A stretch of DNA of 14,698 nucleotides from UBA1731 sp045595285 (lineage in GTDB: Bacteria; Verrucomicrobiota; Kiritimatiellia; RFP12; UBA1067), in NCBI GenBank assembly GCA_045595285.1, contig JAZOAC010000056.1:1-14698 (forward strand), in the 5' to 3' direction. The notes under the pieces are model-generated. The model was not told where the DNA came from and did not search any database. It was given only the letters and a program-made list of their open reading frames with translations. Every line of letters starts with the position of its first letter. The first letter of the stretch is position 1. The translations under genes and the position numbers were made by a program. Of this stretch, positions 1-5,816 are shown piece after piece.

Positions 1-144
1 GGCTTTATTTCAATCTCTTGAGCGCTGATATTTACCAAATGCCCGATCGCGCCTCCAAATCGCTCAAACCCCATCAGTCCCGCATAAAATCCCGCAATCC
101 TCCCGCCTTTCCCGTTTACCAGCCCCTACCCTATCGTTCACGGA
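1..144. other. Left-edge non-coding stretch downstream of the phosphoesterase gene
   Basis: This stretch follows the stop codon of the phosphoesterase gene on the minus strand. I see no stem followed by a T-run, so no convincing terminator. On the minus strand an ATG at 72-74 opens a frame of 24 codons that is still open at the window edge (it begins MGFERFGGAIGHLV). It could be the start of the next gene. It is preceded only by a weak GCGGGA and uses codons such as GGG and CGA that are not favoured in neighbouring genes. I therefore do not call it a gene. Confidence 0.4.
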
Positions 145-1050
145 TCAGGCAATGTCAATCCTAGTCGAGACCGCCTTGCGGAAACCCGTAACCGCGATGC
201 AGCCGGACGGATAGACGTCGGCGACGGCATAGCCGTTCTCGCCGGAATTGAGCACCATTGCGCGGAGCGAATAGTAGGTGATTCCGTTCACGCAGCTTAT
301 GAGCCCCGAATGCTGGTGTCCGGTGAACACGGCGTTCACCTTGCCGCTCCTCTCAAGGATCGCGCGGACCTCGGCGGCGTTGCGCACGACATGGCGCGGA
401 TCGGCGTTCGGATCAAGGCACTGGTGCCCGAACACGATCACCTGCCCGGACGCGGACGCAATCTCATCCTCGAGCCACGCAAGCTGCTCGGGCGGCACGT
501 TGGCGTCGGTCCAGTCCCAGTTTCCCGGGACGTAGTTCTCGAGCTTCGAATTGTAGCATGCGTCAAGCACGACAAAGCGGATGCCGGAGACCTCGAACGA
601 ATAGTGGGCGAGAGCCTTGTCCTGTCCGTAGTTCTTTATGCGGGCAAGGAACTCTGGCTTGTCGATGAGATCAAGGTCATGGTTGCCGAGAACATGGTAG
701 CGGGGACCGGGGAAGCCGGAGAACACCTTCTCCACCCTGTCGAGATACCCGATGGTGGAGGCCTTGTCCGGCCCCTGGTCCTTGAAGTCGCCGAGTTCGA
801 TGAGGAACGACGGCCTTTCGCTCTCCATCACGGCGACGCACTCGCGGAGCTTTGCAAGCGTCTCACGGTACGCCGCATCGCCGACGGGGTGCTCGCGTCT
901 TGCATAGGGGATGTCGGCATAGTGGCAGTCGGTCACAAGGCCGAAGCGCATGAGAGGAAGCTCATCCCTCTTCGGCGCCTTGCACCCTGTGACGGTTACG
1001 GCGGTGAATGCGCCGATCCCTTCAATGAACAGCCTGCGAGAACATTTCAT
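145..1050 (-). CDS. Tat-exported lipoprotein, calcineurin-like metallophosphoesterase
   Basis: A 301-residue two-metal phosphoesterase, probably anchored in an envelope membrane. All core motifs are visible: D41-x-H43 (TDCHYAD), G87-D88-x-x-D91, G122-N-H-D125, H209 (FGHQ) and G244-H-Q-H247. The DxHYAD start and the spacing resemble the Mn-dependent ADP-ribose/CDP-alcohol diphosphatase-like branch; the substrate is a guess. The N-terminus carries a twin-arginine motif (SRRLFI, residues 4-9), a short hydrophobic stretch and a lipobox VTGC with Cys23, so Tat export with lipidation is likely. An in-frame ATG ten codons upstream (1078-1080) exists, but the ATG at 1048-1050 has GGAGGTGA five bases before it and directly yields the Tat signal. 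The gene starts 29 bases after the glnA stop with no visible promoter between them, so it is probably cotranscribed with glnA. A metabolic link to glutamine synthesis is not evident. Confidence 0.88.
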   Translation of the reverse strand: MKCSRRLFIEGIGAFTAVTVTGCKAPKRDELPLMRFGLVTDCHYADIPYARREHPVGDAAYRETLAKLRECVAVMESERPSFLIELGDFKDQGPDKASTIGYLDRVEKVFSGFPGPRYHVLGNHDLDLIDKPEFLARIKNYGQDKALAHYSFEVSGIRFVVLDACYNSKLENYVPGNWDWTDANVPPEQLAWLEDEIASASGQVIVFGHQCLDPNADPRHVVRNAAEVRAILERSGKVNAVFTGHQHSGLISCVNGITYYSLRAMVLNSGENGYAVADVYPSGCIAVTGFRKAVSTRIDIA

Positions 1051-1079
1051 GCCGTCACCTCCCGTTCGGTTCTGCGGCA

Positions 1080-2579
1080 TCAGCCGCAGTAGAAGTAATC
1101 CTTCACGAGTTTCGCAACCGCGCCCGGCATCTTCTGTATGTCGCGGCGAAGCGTGCGGTCATTGAAAGCGCGAAGCTGCGCGAGGATCCCGTCGATCATC
1201 GCAGGCGAGAACACGCCGCCCTCCTCATATACGGCTCGCTGCTCCTCAAGGCAATCCGCCGAGGCGGCGCAGCTGTCAGGAAGAGTGGCTAGAGTATTGA
1301 GAAGTTTCTCGTTCTCTTTCTTGTGGATGTTCACATTCACATAGGTTGCGTCCGCAACCTTCACGCCATCCTTGAGGGAGAATCCGTAGCGGCACGCGAC
1401 CGCAAGTCCGGCCATGAGCAGGTACACGTTGGCGGAGGCGTCGGGCGAACGCATCTCGACCGTCTGCTTTTCGGCGGTGTTGTACGCGGCGGCGGTCTCC
1501 TTAGGATTGGCCTGCTTGCAGAGATCGGTCTTGGCCGTCCAGCCGAGCGGAACACGCACGAGCACGGAGCGGTTGCGGTCGCCCCAGCACACGTTCGTGG
1601 GAGCCTCCTGATGCGGCACCAGACGGAAGTAGCTCGTAGGGTTCATGTTGCCGAACGCCGTGATAGAGGGCGCGAGCTTCATCATACCGGCGATGGCGCG
1701 CTTTGCGCTGTCGGAGATCTTGCCGCCCTTGAGCATCTGGTTCTTGCCATTCTTCATGAGGCGCATGTGGACGTGTAGTCCGGAACCCGCCTTGCCGACG
1801 GTGATCTTCGGAGCGAACGTGATGTCATAGCCGTACTCGGCGCCGAGGTTGCGGATCATCCACTTTGCGACGGTAAGCTGGTTTGCTGCATCCTCAGCGG
1901 CACATGGGAGAAACTCGATTTCGTTCTGCTCGTAGAGCTTGCCGTCCTGCGTGAAGTTGCCGACCTCGGAGTGTCCGTACTTGATCAGTCCGCCGGCGAG
2001 AGAGATGTAGTGCATGCACTTCTGGCGGAACTCATTGAACTTCGCGAACGGAGCGGACTCGTGATAGCCGCGCTGGTCGACCGCCGGGAAGGATGCGCTT
2101 TCGGGGGCGATCACATAATATTCTAGCTCGCCCATCGCCTGGAACTCGAACCCCGTGGCCTTCTTGAACGCGGCGCATGCCTTGCGGAGCGTGTACTCGG
2201 GCGAGGACTCGAGCGGTTCGCCGTCCTTGTTGAAGAAGGAGCAGAGCAGACAGAGCGTGGGAAGCTTCGCGAACGGATCGATGAACGCGGATGAGAAGCG
2301 CGGCACGACGTACAGGTCGGAACTGGAGGCCTCGATGTAACTGAAAAGAGAGGAACCGTCCACTCTCTCGCCACAGGAAAGAATCTCGTCGAGATACGCT
2401 TCGTCGTTGAGAACAAAATTAAGCGTCTTCAGACGCCCATCGCCGCCCGGATACATGAAATTGACATGGCGGATGCCTTGCGCCTTGATGAACTTCTTGA
2501 TGTCGGCCTTCGTGAAAGCCGCACGCGGTTTCTTGAGACATGCGACAATGTCGCAGACGTTGCTGTCTGAATTTGTCAT
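1080..2579 (-). CDS. glnA: Glutamine synthetase, type I-like, about 500 residues
   Basis: Makes glutamine from glutamate, ammonia and ATP in the cytoplasm; the protein is 499 residues. Visible motifs are the N-terminal latch region with DGSSLFSYIE (74-83), metal and substrate glutamates in GELEYY (150-155), SEVGNF (204-209) and EQNEIEF (217-223), the ATP-site GSGLHVHM (265-272), NPTSYFRLVP (313-322), and E376/R378 in VEMRSPD. From memory it closely resembles the roughly 500-residue enzymes of Bacteroidales rather than enterobacterial GlnA. The NLYDLP adenylylation site of E. coli GlnA is not apparent, so control by adenylylation is unlikely. The start at ATG 2577-2579 is chosen because GAAAGGAATAAAGAA precedes it. 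An earlier in-frame start would add 29 unlikely Cys/Ser-rich residues and overlap the promoter. It is probably the first gene of a unit with the downstream phosphoesterase. Confidence 0.95.
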   Translation of the reverse strand: MTNSDSNVCDIVACLKKPRAAFTKADIKKFIKAQGIRHVNFMYPGGDGRLKTLNFVLNDEAYLDEILSCGERVDGSSLFSYIEASSSDLYVVPRFSSAFIDPFAKLPTLCLLCSFFNKDGEPLESSPEYTLRKACAAFKKATGFEFQAMGELEYYVIAPESASFPAVDQRGYHESAPFAKFNEFRQKCMHYISLAGGLIKYGHSEVGNFTQDGKLYEQNEIEFLPCAAEDAANQLTVAKWMIRNLGAEYGYDITFAPKITVGKAGSGLHVHMRLMKNGKNQMLKGGKISDSAKRAIAGMMKLAPSITAFGNMNPTSYFRLVPHQEAPTNVCWGDRNRSVLVRVPLGWTAKTDLCKQANPKETAAAYNTAEKQTVEMRSPDASANVYLLMAGLAVACRYGFSLKDGVKVADATYVNVNIHKKENEKLLNTLATLPDSCAASADCLEEQRAVYEEGGVFSPAMIDGILAQLRAFNDRTLRRDIQKMPGAVAKLVKDYFYCG

Positions 2580-2607
2580 TTCTTTATTCCTTTCGAGATT
2601 GTCGCAG

Positions 2608-2618
2608 ATTATACCAAA
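2608..2618 (-). promoter_or_regulatory. Predicted extended -10 promoter of glnA
   Basis: On the minus strand the bases read TTTGGTATAAT: a perfect TATAAT (2608-2613) with the upstream TG of an extended -10 element. At 17-base spacing the -35 position reads AGCAGT, a poor match, as expected for extended -10 promoters. Transcription would begin near 2601, giving a 5' leader of about 22 bases. Confidence 0.65.
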
Positions 2619-2724
2619 TCCCGGCGCATTACTGCTATTCCTGCCGCTCGAACAACTGCAGCCCACTTCTTCCTCCTCCCACTGGCTCTATTTTCTGCGC
2701 CAAGGACGGCACTGCGGGTCCCCA

Positions 2725-2752
2725 TAAAACGAGAGCCGCGCAGAAGCGCGGC
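2725..2752 (-). terminator. Rho-independent terminator of the FadL/OmpP1 gene
   Basis: On the minus strand GCCGCGC-TTCT-GCGCGGC forms a perfect 7-bp GC stem with a four-base loop (2735-2752), followed by TCTCGTTTTAT. It lies 28 bases beyond the porin stop codon and upstream of the glnA promoter, so it insulates glnA from the porin transcript. Confidence 0.8.
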
Positions 2753-2779
2753 CCGAGTGTCATCGACGTCGATTACGCC

Positions 2780-4024
2780 TCAGAACGTATAGGCAATGGA
2801 CGCGGATACAATGTGCGAATAGGAGTTGTCGCACTGGAAACGATACTGCCGTGTTCCACCTGTCACGTAATTCTTAATGCCGATCATACGCGTCTCAGAT
2901 TCCATAAGAATGAAACTGTATCCGAGATCCACGCGCCAATTCTCGAGGAAACTGTAGCTTGCGCCGAAACCGATGATGTGGCGGTCTCCCGGCGGGAGCA
3001 TTGTCGTCCCGTGTGCATCTGCGGAGGGATCCCAGTCGAAAGAATAGCCGATGCGTCCTGTAAGCGCATCCGTCAGATCATATTCAAAGCCAAAGCCCAA
3101 GCGCCATGCATCACGCCAGTTCAGTTCCTGTGCATAGGAATTGCCCGCCGGCAGATTGAAGTCAATATGGTTGATTGTGCTCCACTCTGTCCAGGTAAGC
3201 GACGCTCCGCCACGGAACCTTTCCGAAAAATCATAATTCGCGCCCATCGTCACAGATGCAGGCAGAACGAGCTTCGCCTTTGCGTCACCGATTACACCGG
3301 CGCCTCCCAGAAGTGCGGGAACAGACAGATCAAAATCCCCCTCCACGCGATGGTTTATGCGTGAACGATAGACCAATCCCAAGGAAAGGTCGTCCGTGAC
3401 CTTGTATTGGGTCGCGAGCATATATCCGCAATTGAAATCGTCACCTTCCAAATGTGTGCGTCCATACATACTGGGACCACCTGAGATTCCGAAATACGGC
3501 GACTTGTAGTTTTCAAATGTCAGATACGACATGCGGGCACCAAATGCCACTGACCAATCATCCGTAATCCTGTAGGCGATGTTCGGATTGAACGTGAACT
3601 GCTGGATCGTCGTTTCCGTGGTATCGCCCCTCAACGCCCAATTGACGTCATATTTCGTGCCGAGACCATATTCGCAGTACGAACCAAAGCCAAACACAAG
3701 ATCTTCAAGCAGAGGCACCGCGACATACGCATGTGGCGGAGGGAACCATCCCGCATTCATCTTCTGCTGACTGACACCGTCAACAACAACATCGCTGAAG
3801 GGATTTATAAGCGTCATACCGACCATCACTGACGGACTGGTGAGTTCGGTTAGGTTAGCGGGGTTGTAGTAGTTGGCCGACGCATCCTTGGTGGAACCGA
3901 CAAGACCATTGCCCATGCCGACACCGCGGGCGGAGGCCTCATAAAGGCCAAAACCGGCACCCATCGCCGTCACGGACGTCATAGCGGCGACCGCCACCAT
4001 CAACTTGCTGTACTTCATCTTCAT
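2780..4024 (-). CDS. Outer-membrane transporter, OmpP1/FadL/TodX family
   Basis: A 414-residue outer-membrane beta-barrel expected to import long-chain fatty acids or other hydrophobic molecules. An N-terminal signal peptide (MKMKYSKLMVAVAAM onwards) probably ends near residue 22-23. The mature start GFGLYEASARGVGMGNG is the family hallmark; the conserved NPA motif sits at N54-P55-A56 within a YYNPANLTEL context. The rest alternates aromatic and polar residues as in beta strands, and the protein ends in the aromatic IAYTF that BAM substrates favour. The frame extends back to a GTG at 4025-4027. The adjacent ATG at 4022-4024 is chosen because AAAAGGAAAAGTG precedes it at good spacing. It lies downstream of and in the same direction as the TetR gene and has its own promoter and a likely operator. 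The substrate cannot be read from sequence. Confidence 0.92.
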   Translation of the reverse strand: MKMKYSKLMVAVAAMTSVTAMGAGFGLYEASARGVGMGNGLVGSTKDASANYYNPANLTELTSPSVMVGMTLINPFSDVVVDGVSQQKMNAGWFPPPHAYVAVPLLEDLVFGFGSYCEYGLGTKYDVNWALRGDTTETTIQQFTFNPNIAYRITDDWSVAFGARMSYLTFENYKSPYFGISGGPSMYGRTHLEGDDFNCGYMLATQYKVTDDLSLGLVYRSRINHRVEGDFDLSVPALLGGAGVIGDAKAKLVLPASVTMGANYDFSERFRGGASLTWTEWSTINHIDFNLPAGNSYAQELNWRDAWRLGFGFEYDLTDALTGRIGYSFDWDPSADAHGTTMLPPGDRHIIGFGASYSFLENWRVDLGYSFILMESETRMIGIKNYVTGGTRQYRFQCDNSYSHIVSASIAYTF

Positions 4025-4052
4025 CACTTTTCCTTTTTGCTTAAAAAAGACG

Positions 4053-4088
4053 ATGTGACATTATATATATTTGTGTCACAAAAGTCAA
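4053..4088 (-). promoter_or_regulatory. Sigma70-type promoter of the FadL/OmpP1 gene
   Basis: On the minus strand TTGACT (4083-4088) and TATAAT (4060-4065) are separated by exactly 17 bases, the best consensus promoter in the window. Transcription should start near 4053, leaving a leader of roughly 28 bases that contains the AAGGAAAAG ribosome-binding site. Unlike the other predicted promoters here it has no TG extension. Confidence 0.8.
4054..4080. promoter_or_regulatory. Palindromic operator over the FadL/OmpP1 promoter
   Basis: TGTGACA (4054-4060) and TGTCACA (4074-4080) are perfect inverted 7-mers separated by 13 bases, so the 27-bp site covers the whole -10 box and most of the spacer. 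Nested at its right side is a 13-bp odd palindrome TTTGTG-T-CACAAA (4070-4082). Either form would block RNA polymerase when bound. The TetR gene directly upstream is the natural candidate ligand-responsive repressor. The TGTGA-TCACA spacing of 17 rules out an ordinary CRP site (6). Confidence 0.6.
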
Positions 4089-4125
4089 TACAAGACGGAA
4101 ATTTATTGTACTTCAATTACTTAAA

Positions 4126-4160
4126 TGTAAAAACCACCAATATATACATGTATTTTTACA
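4126..4160. repeat. AT-rich inverted repeat between the tetR and porin genes
   Basis: TGTAAAAA (4126-4133) and TTTTTACA (4153-4160) are perfect 8-base inverted arms around a 19-base spacer that itself contains ATACATGTAT. It lies 54 bases past the TetR stop codon and about 38 bases upstream of the porin -35 box. It could be a weak tetR terminator, as on the minus strand the second arm is TTTTTACATTT, or a second regulator site. Confidence 0.45.
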
Positions 4161-4213
4161 CTAAACCATCATCCATACTACGCATGGATCTGTAAATGCG
4201 CATGCCTTTTGCT

Positions 4214-4807
4214 TCAGGCCCTTAACGCTGATATCGTAGACTTGAATCGTCTTCCGGCTGCGCTGACTTCCTTTTCTGTACCGAGAAGCACACGAAACGC
4301 AAACGATTCCATCAACGCAAAAAACGCCTCTGCCGCATCATCGGGATCTACAGTATTCCGCAACTCACCACTCTCCACGCCCTCTGACACAAGCTTCCGC
4401 AAAACGACCCTGAATTCACTGGTGAACATGTCTATGCGCGATGTCATGTCCTCGCCGGTACGGACCATTGAAAACACAAAATCGCATATGGAATAAAAGA
4501 AATCCTTATTGCCGTGAATCGCCTCCATCACAACAATGCACGTCTGCTCAAGACGGCGGGTAACGGGAATCTCCTTCTTGCTGATTGCCGTCAATTCATC
4601 AGCCAGCCTAGACGTAACACTGTGTATCGCCTCGTCGAATATCTCGCGCTTCGTCTTGAAATAGCGGTACAGAGCCGTTCTTGCGATTCCGGTTGACTCC
4701 GATATGGTGAGAAAGGATACCTTGGCGTAACCCATCTTCGCAAAAAGACTCAATGCCTTGGCGACAACCATCTGCCGCCTCTTATCATGATTCACTCCCA
4801 TTGCCAT
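4214..4807 (-). CDS. TetR/AcrR-family transcriptional regulator
   Basis: A 197-residue dimeric repressor type. The N-terminal TetR DNA-binding domain covers about residues 8-60. Its helix-turn-helix TISESTGIARTALYRYFKTK is at 34-53, and the ALYRYF-KTKREIF signature is clear. The C-terminal helical domain (about 70-190) would bind a ligand that cannot be inferred. The frame reaches a TTG at 4817-4819. ATG 4805-4807 or ATG 4799-4801 is more likely because the predicted -10 box is only 11 bases upstream, leaving an almost leaderless mRNA with no Shine-Dalgarno sequence. The next gene in the same direction is the FadL/OmpP1 porin, whose promoter bears a palindrome. Several TetR proteins (for example FadR-type) control fatty-acid genes, so local repression of the porin is the likely role. 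That link is inferred. Confidence 0.9.
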   Translation of the reverse strand: MAMGVNHDKRRQMVVAKALSLFAKMGYAKVSFLTISESTGIARTALYRYFKTKREIFDEAIHSVTSRLADELTAISKKEIPVTRRLEQTCIVVMEAIHGNKDFFYSICDFVFSMVRTGEDMTSRIDMFTSEFRVVLRKLVSEGVESGELRNTVDPDDAAEAFFALMESFAFRVLLGTEKEVSAAGRRFKSTISALRA

Positions 4808-4818
4808 AGATGGCGGCA

Positions 4819-4829
4819 ATTATATCACA
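4819..4829 (-). promoter_or_regulatory. Extended -10 promoter of the TetR gene
   Basis: The minus strand reads TTGTGATATAAT: a perfect TATAAT (4819-4824) with TG one base upstream. No good -35 (CAGGAT at 17-base spacing). Start of transcription near 4812 would leave 5-11 bases before the start codon. The TTGTGA overlapping the box resembles a half-site of the porin palindrome, so weak autoregulation is possible. TCACAAAAG at 4864-4872 also repeats a 9-mer of that operator (4076-4084). Confidence 0.6.
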
Positions 4830-4962
4830 ATATATGTTAGAATCCTGTTAGGGAATGAAAATTTCACAAAAGGGTGACAAGACAAAGTGAATGAGAATAT
4901 GGTTTGGACTGATTCTCAAGATTGCGTATTGGACGAAATCTTAGTGTCCGGCCATGTTGAAT

Positions 4963-4976
4963 GGCGGCTCGCCGCC
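4963..4976. other. GC hairpin after the TIGR02757-family gene
   Basis: GGCGG-CTCG-CCGCC forms a 5-bp stem with a four-base loop, 17 bases beyond the stop codon of the upstream minus-strand gene. Neither side has a T-run, so it is at best a weak terminator or an mRNA 3'-end protecting structure. Confidence 0.3.
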
Positions 4977-4992
4977 CAAACTGCGCAAGAAT

Positions 4993-5745
4993 TCAGCGTC
5001 CGCCGTTCACACCGTATCCGAACAGGGCGAAGTCGCCCTTCAGCGGGTCATCGGGGAACACCTCCGACAAAGCGGCCGTGAGCTTGCGCGCAGAGCTCAT
5101 GGACGCAACGGATCCATTCATGAGCCCCAGCCTGACCGACTGCCGGACCACATGCGTATCCAACGGCATCACCAGTGTCCGCCGGTCTATCGAATCTGAC
5201 CACAACCCAATATCCACCGGCGAACCGTCCCGCACCATCCAGCGCAGGAACATGCACACGCGCTTGCATGACGACTGCGCATTCTTTGGCACAACGCCCT
5301 CAGACCCCGCCACCGCAAAGCAACGGCAGATCACATCAACAGCGGCGTACCCGTCACCTGCAGCCTCCCGTTTCACATATTCACCGAGCGTACCATGTTC
5401 CTTGAGGATATTGCGGTATGCACGGAAGAAATCATGCATGTGTCCATGAGTGAAGAAACGGTAGAAGCAATCACTGCACCCGCAGGCAAACTCCCTTTCA
5501 AAACCGCCATCCCGGATCCATCCATCGACATCCCCTTTGGCGGAATCAAGCAGACATCGTATCTTCGGCAGGAACTGCCTCCTGCTTCCGAAGCTCAGAC
5601 ACGATGCGACAAACGCCGTGGCCTCTCTGTTCGCATCTCCCTCCACCTGATGCATGAACCAGGAAGGATCGCCGTTCAGGAAATCCGCGGTCTCATATTT
5701 CGCGGCAAGCCGTCTGAGAAGTCGTTTTGTCGAACCTTCGATCAT
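4993..5745 (-). CDS. TIGR02757-family protein of unknown function
   Basis: A 250-residue protein of the conserved bacterial family TIGR02757, whose function is not established; members have a helical core reminiscent of HhH-GPD DNA glycosylases. Signs seen here: the N-terminal half with REATAFVASCLSFGSRRQFLPKI (from residue 40), then CKRVCMFLRWMVRDG (160-174), VDIGLW (177-182), and PLDTHVVRQSVRLGL (194-208), the most conserved block. It is cysteine-rich (for example FACGCSDCFYR), which could bind metal. The frame extends 25 codons further to a GTG (5818-5820) overlapping the alaS stop as GTGA. The family's usual N-terminus and the terminator-like hairpin inside the extension favour ATG 5743-5745, although that start has no good ribosome-binding site. 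It follows alaS and probably receives read-through from it. Confidence 0.8.
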   Translation of the reverse strand: MIEGSTKRLLRRLAAKYETADFLNGDPSWFMHQVEGDANREATAFVASCLSFGSRRQFLPKIRCLLDSAKGDVDGWIRDGGFEREFACGCSDCFYRFFTHGHMHDFFRAYRNILKEHGTLGEYVKREAAGDGYAAVDVICRCFAVAGSEGVVPKNAQSSCKRVCMFLRWMVRDGSPVDIGLWSDSIDRRTLVMPLDTHVVRQSVRLGLMNGSVASMSSARKLTAALSEVFPDDPLKGDFALFGYGVNGGR

Positions 5746-5752
5746 GATCCGT

Positions 5753-5779
5753 GAAAACGGCCGCTGCGAAACAACGGCC
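5753..5779 (-). terminator. Terminator or attenuator after alaS
   Basis: On the minus strand GGCCGTTG-TTTCG-CAGCGGCC makes an 8-bp stem (one G-T pair) at 5759-5779, followed by GTTTTCAC. It lies 37 bases past the alaS stop and just before the preferred start of the next gene. It would lower transcription of that gene relative to alaS. The T-run is short, so termination is probably partial. Confidence 0.5.
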
Positions 5780-5816
5780 CGCTGCGGCCATCCTTGCTTT
5801 GCGTCACAAGACCGGC

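Noticed and set aside
310..1092. Plus-strand frame of 260 codons opposite the phosphoesterase gene
   Set aside because: Antisense shadow; the minus-strand gene has full metallophosphoesterase motifs and a strong Shine-Dalgarno sequence.
4054..4080. CRP-type site suggested by TGTGA and TCACA
   Set aside because: The halves are 17 bases apart rather than 6, which does not fit a CRP/FNR dimer; a TetR-type operator is more consistent with the neighbours.
4887..5081. Small plus-strand frame of 64 codons after the TIGR02757 gene
   Set aside because: Begins with GTG, has only a distant GGGTGA, and its second half is antisense to the conserved TIGR02757 gene.
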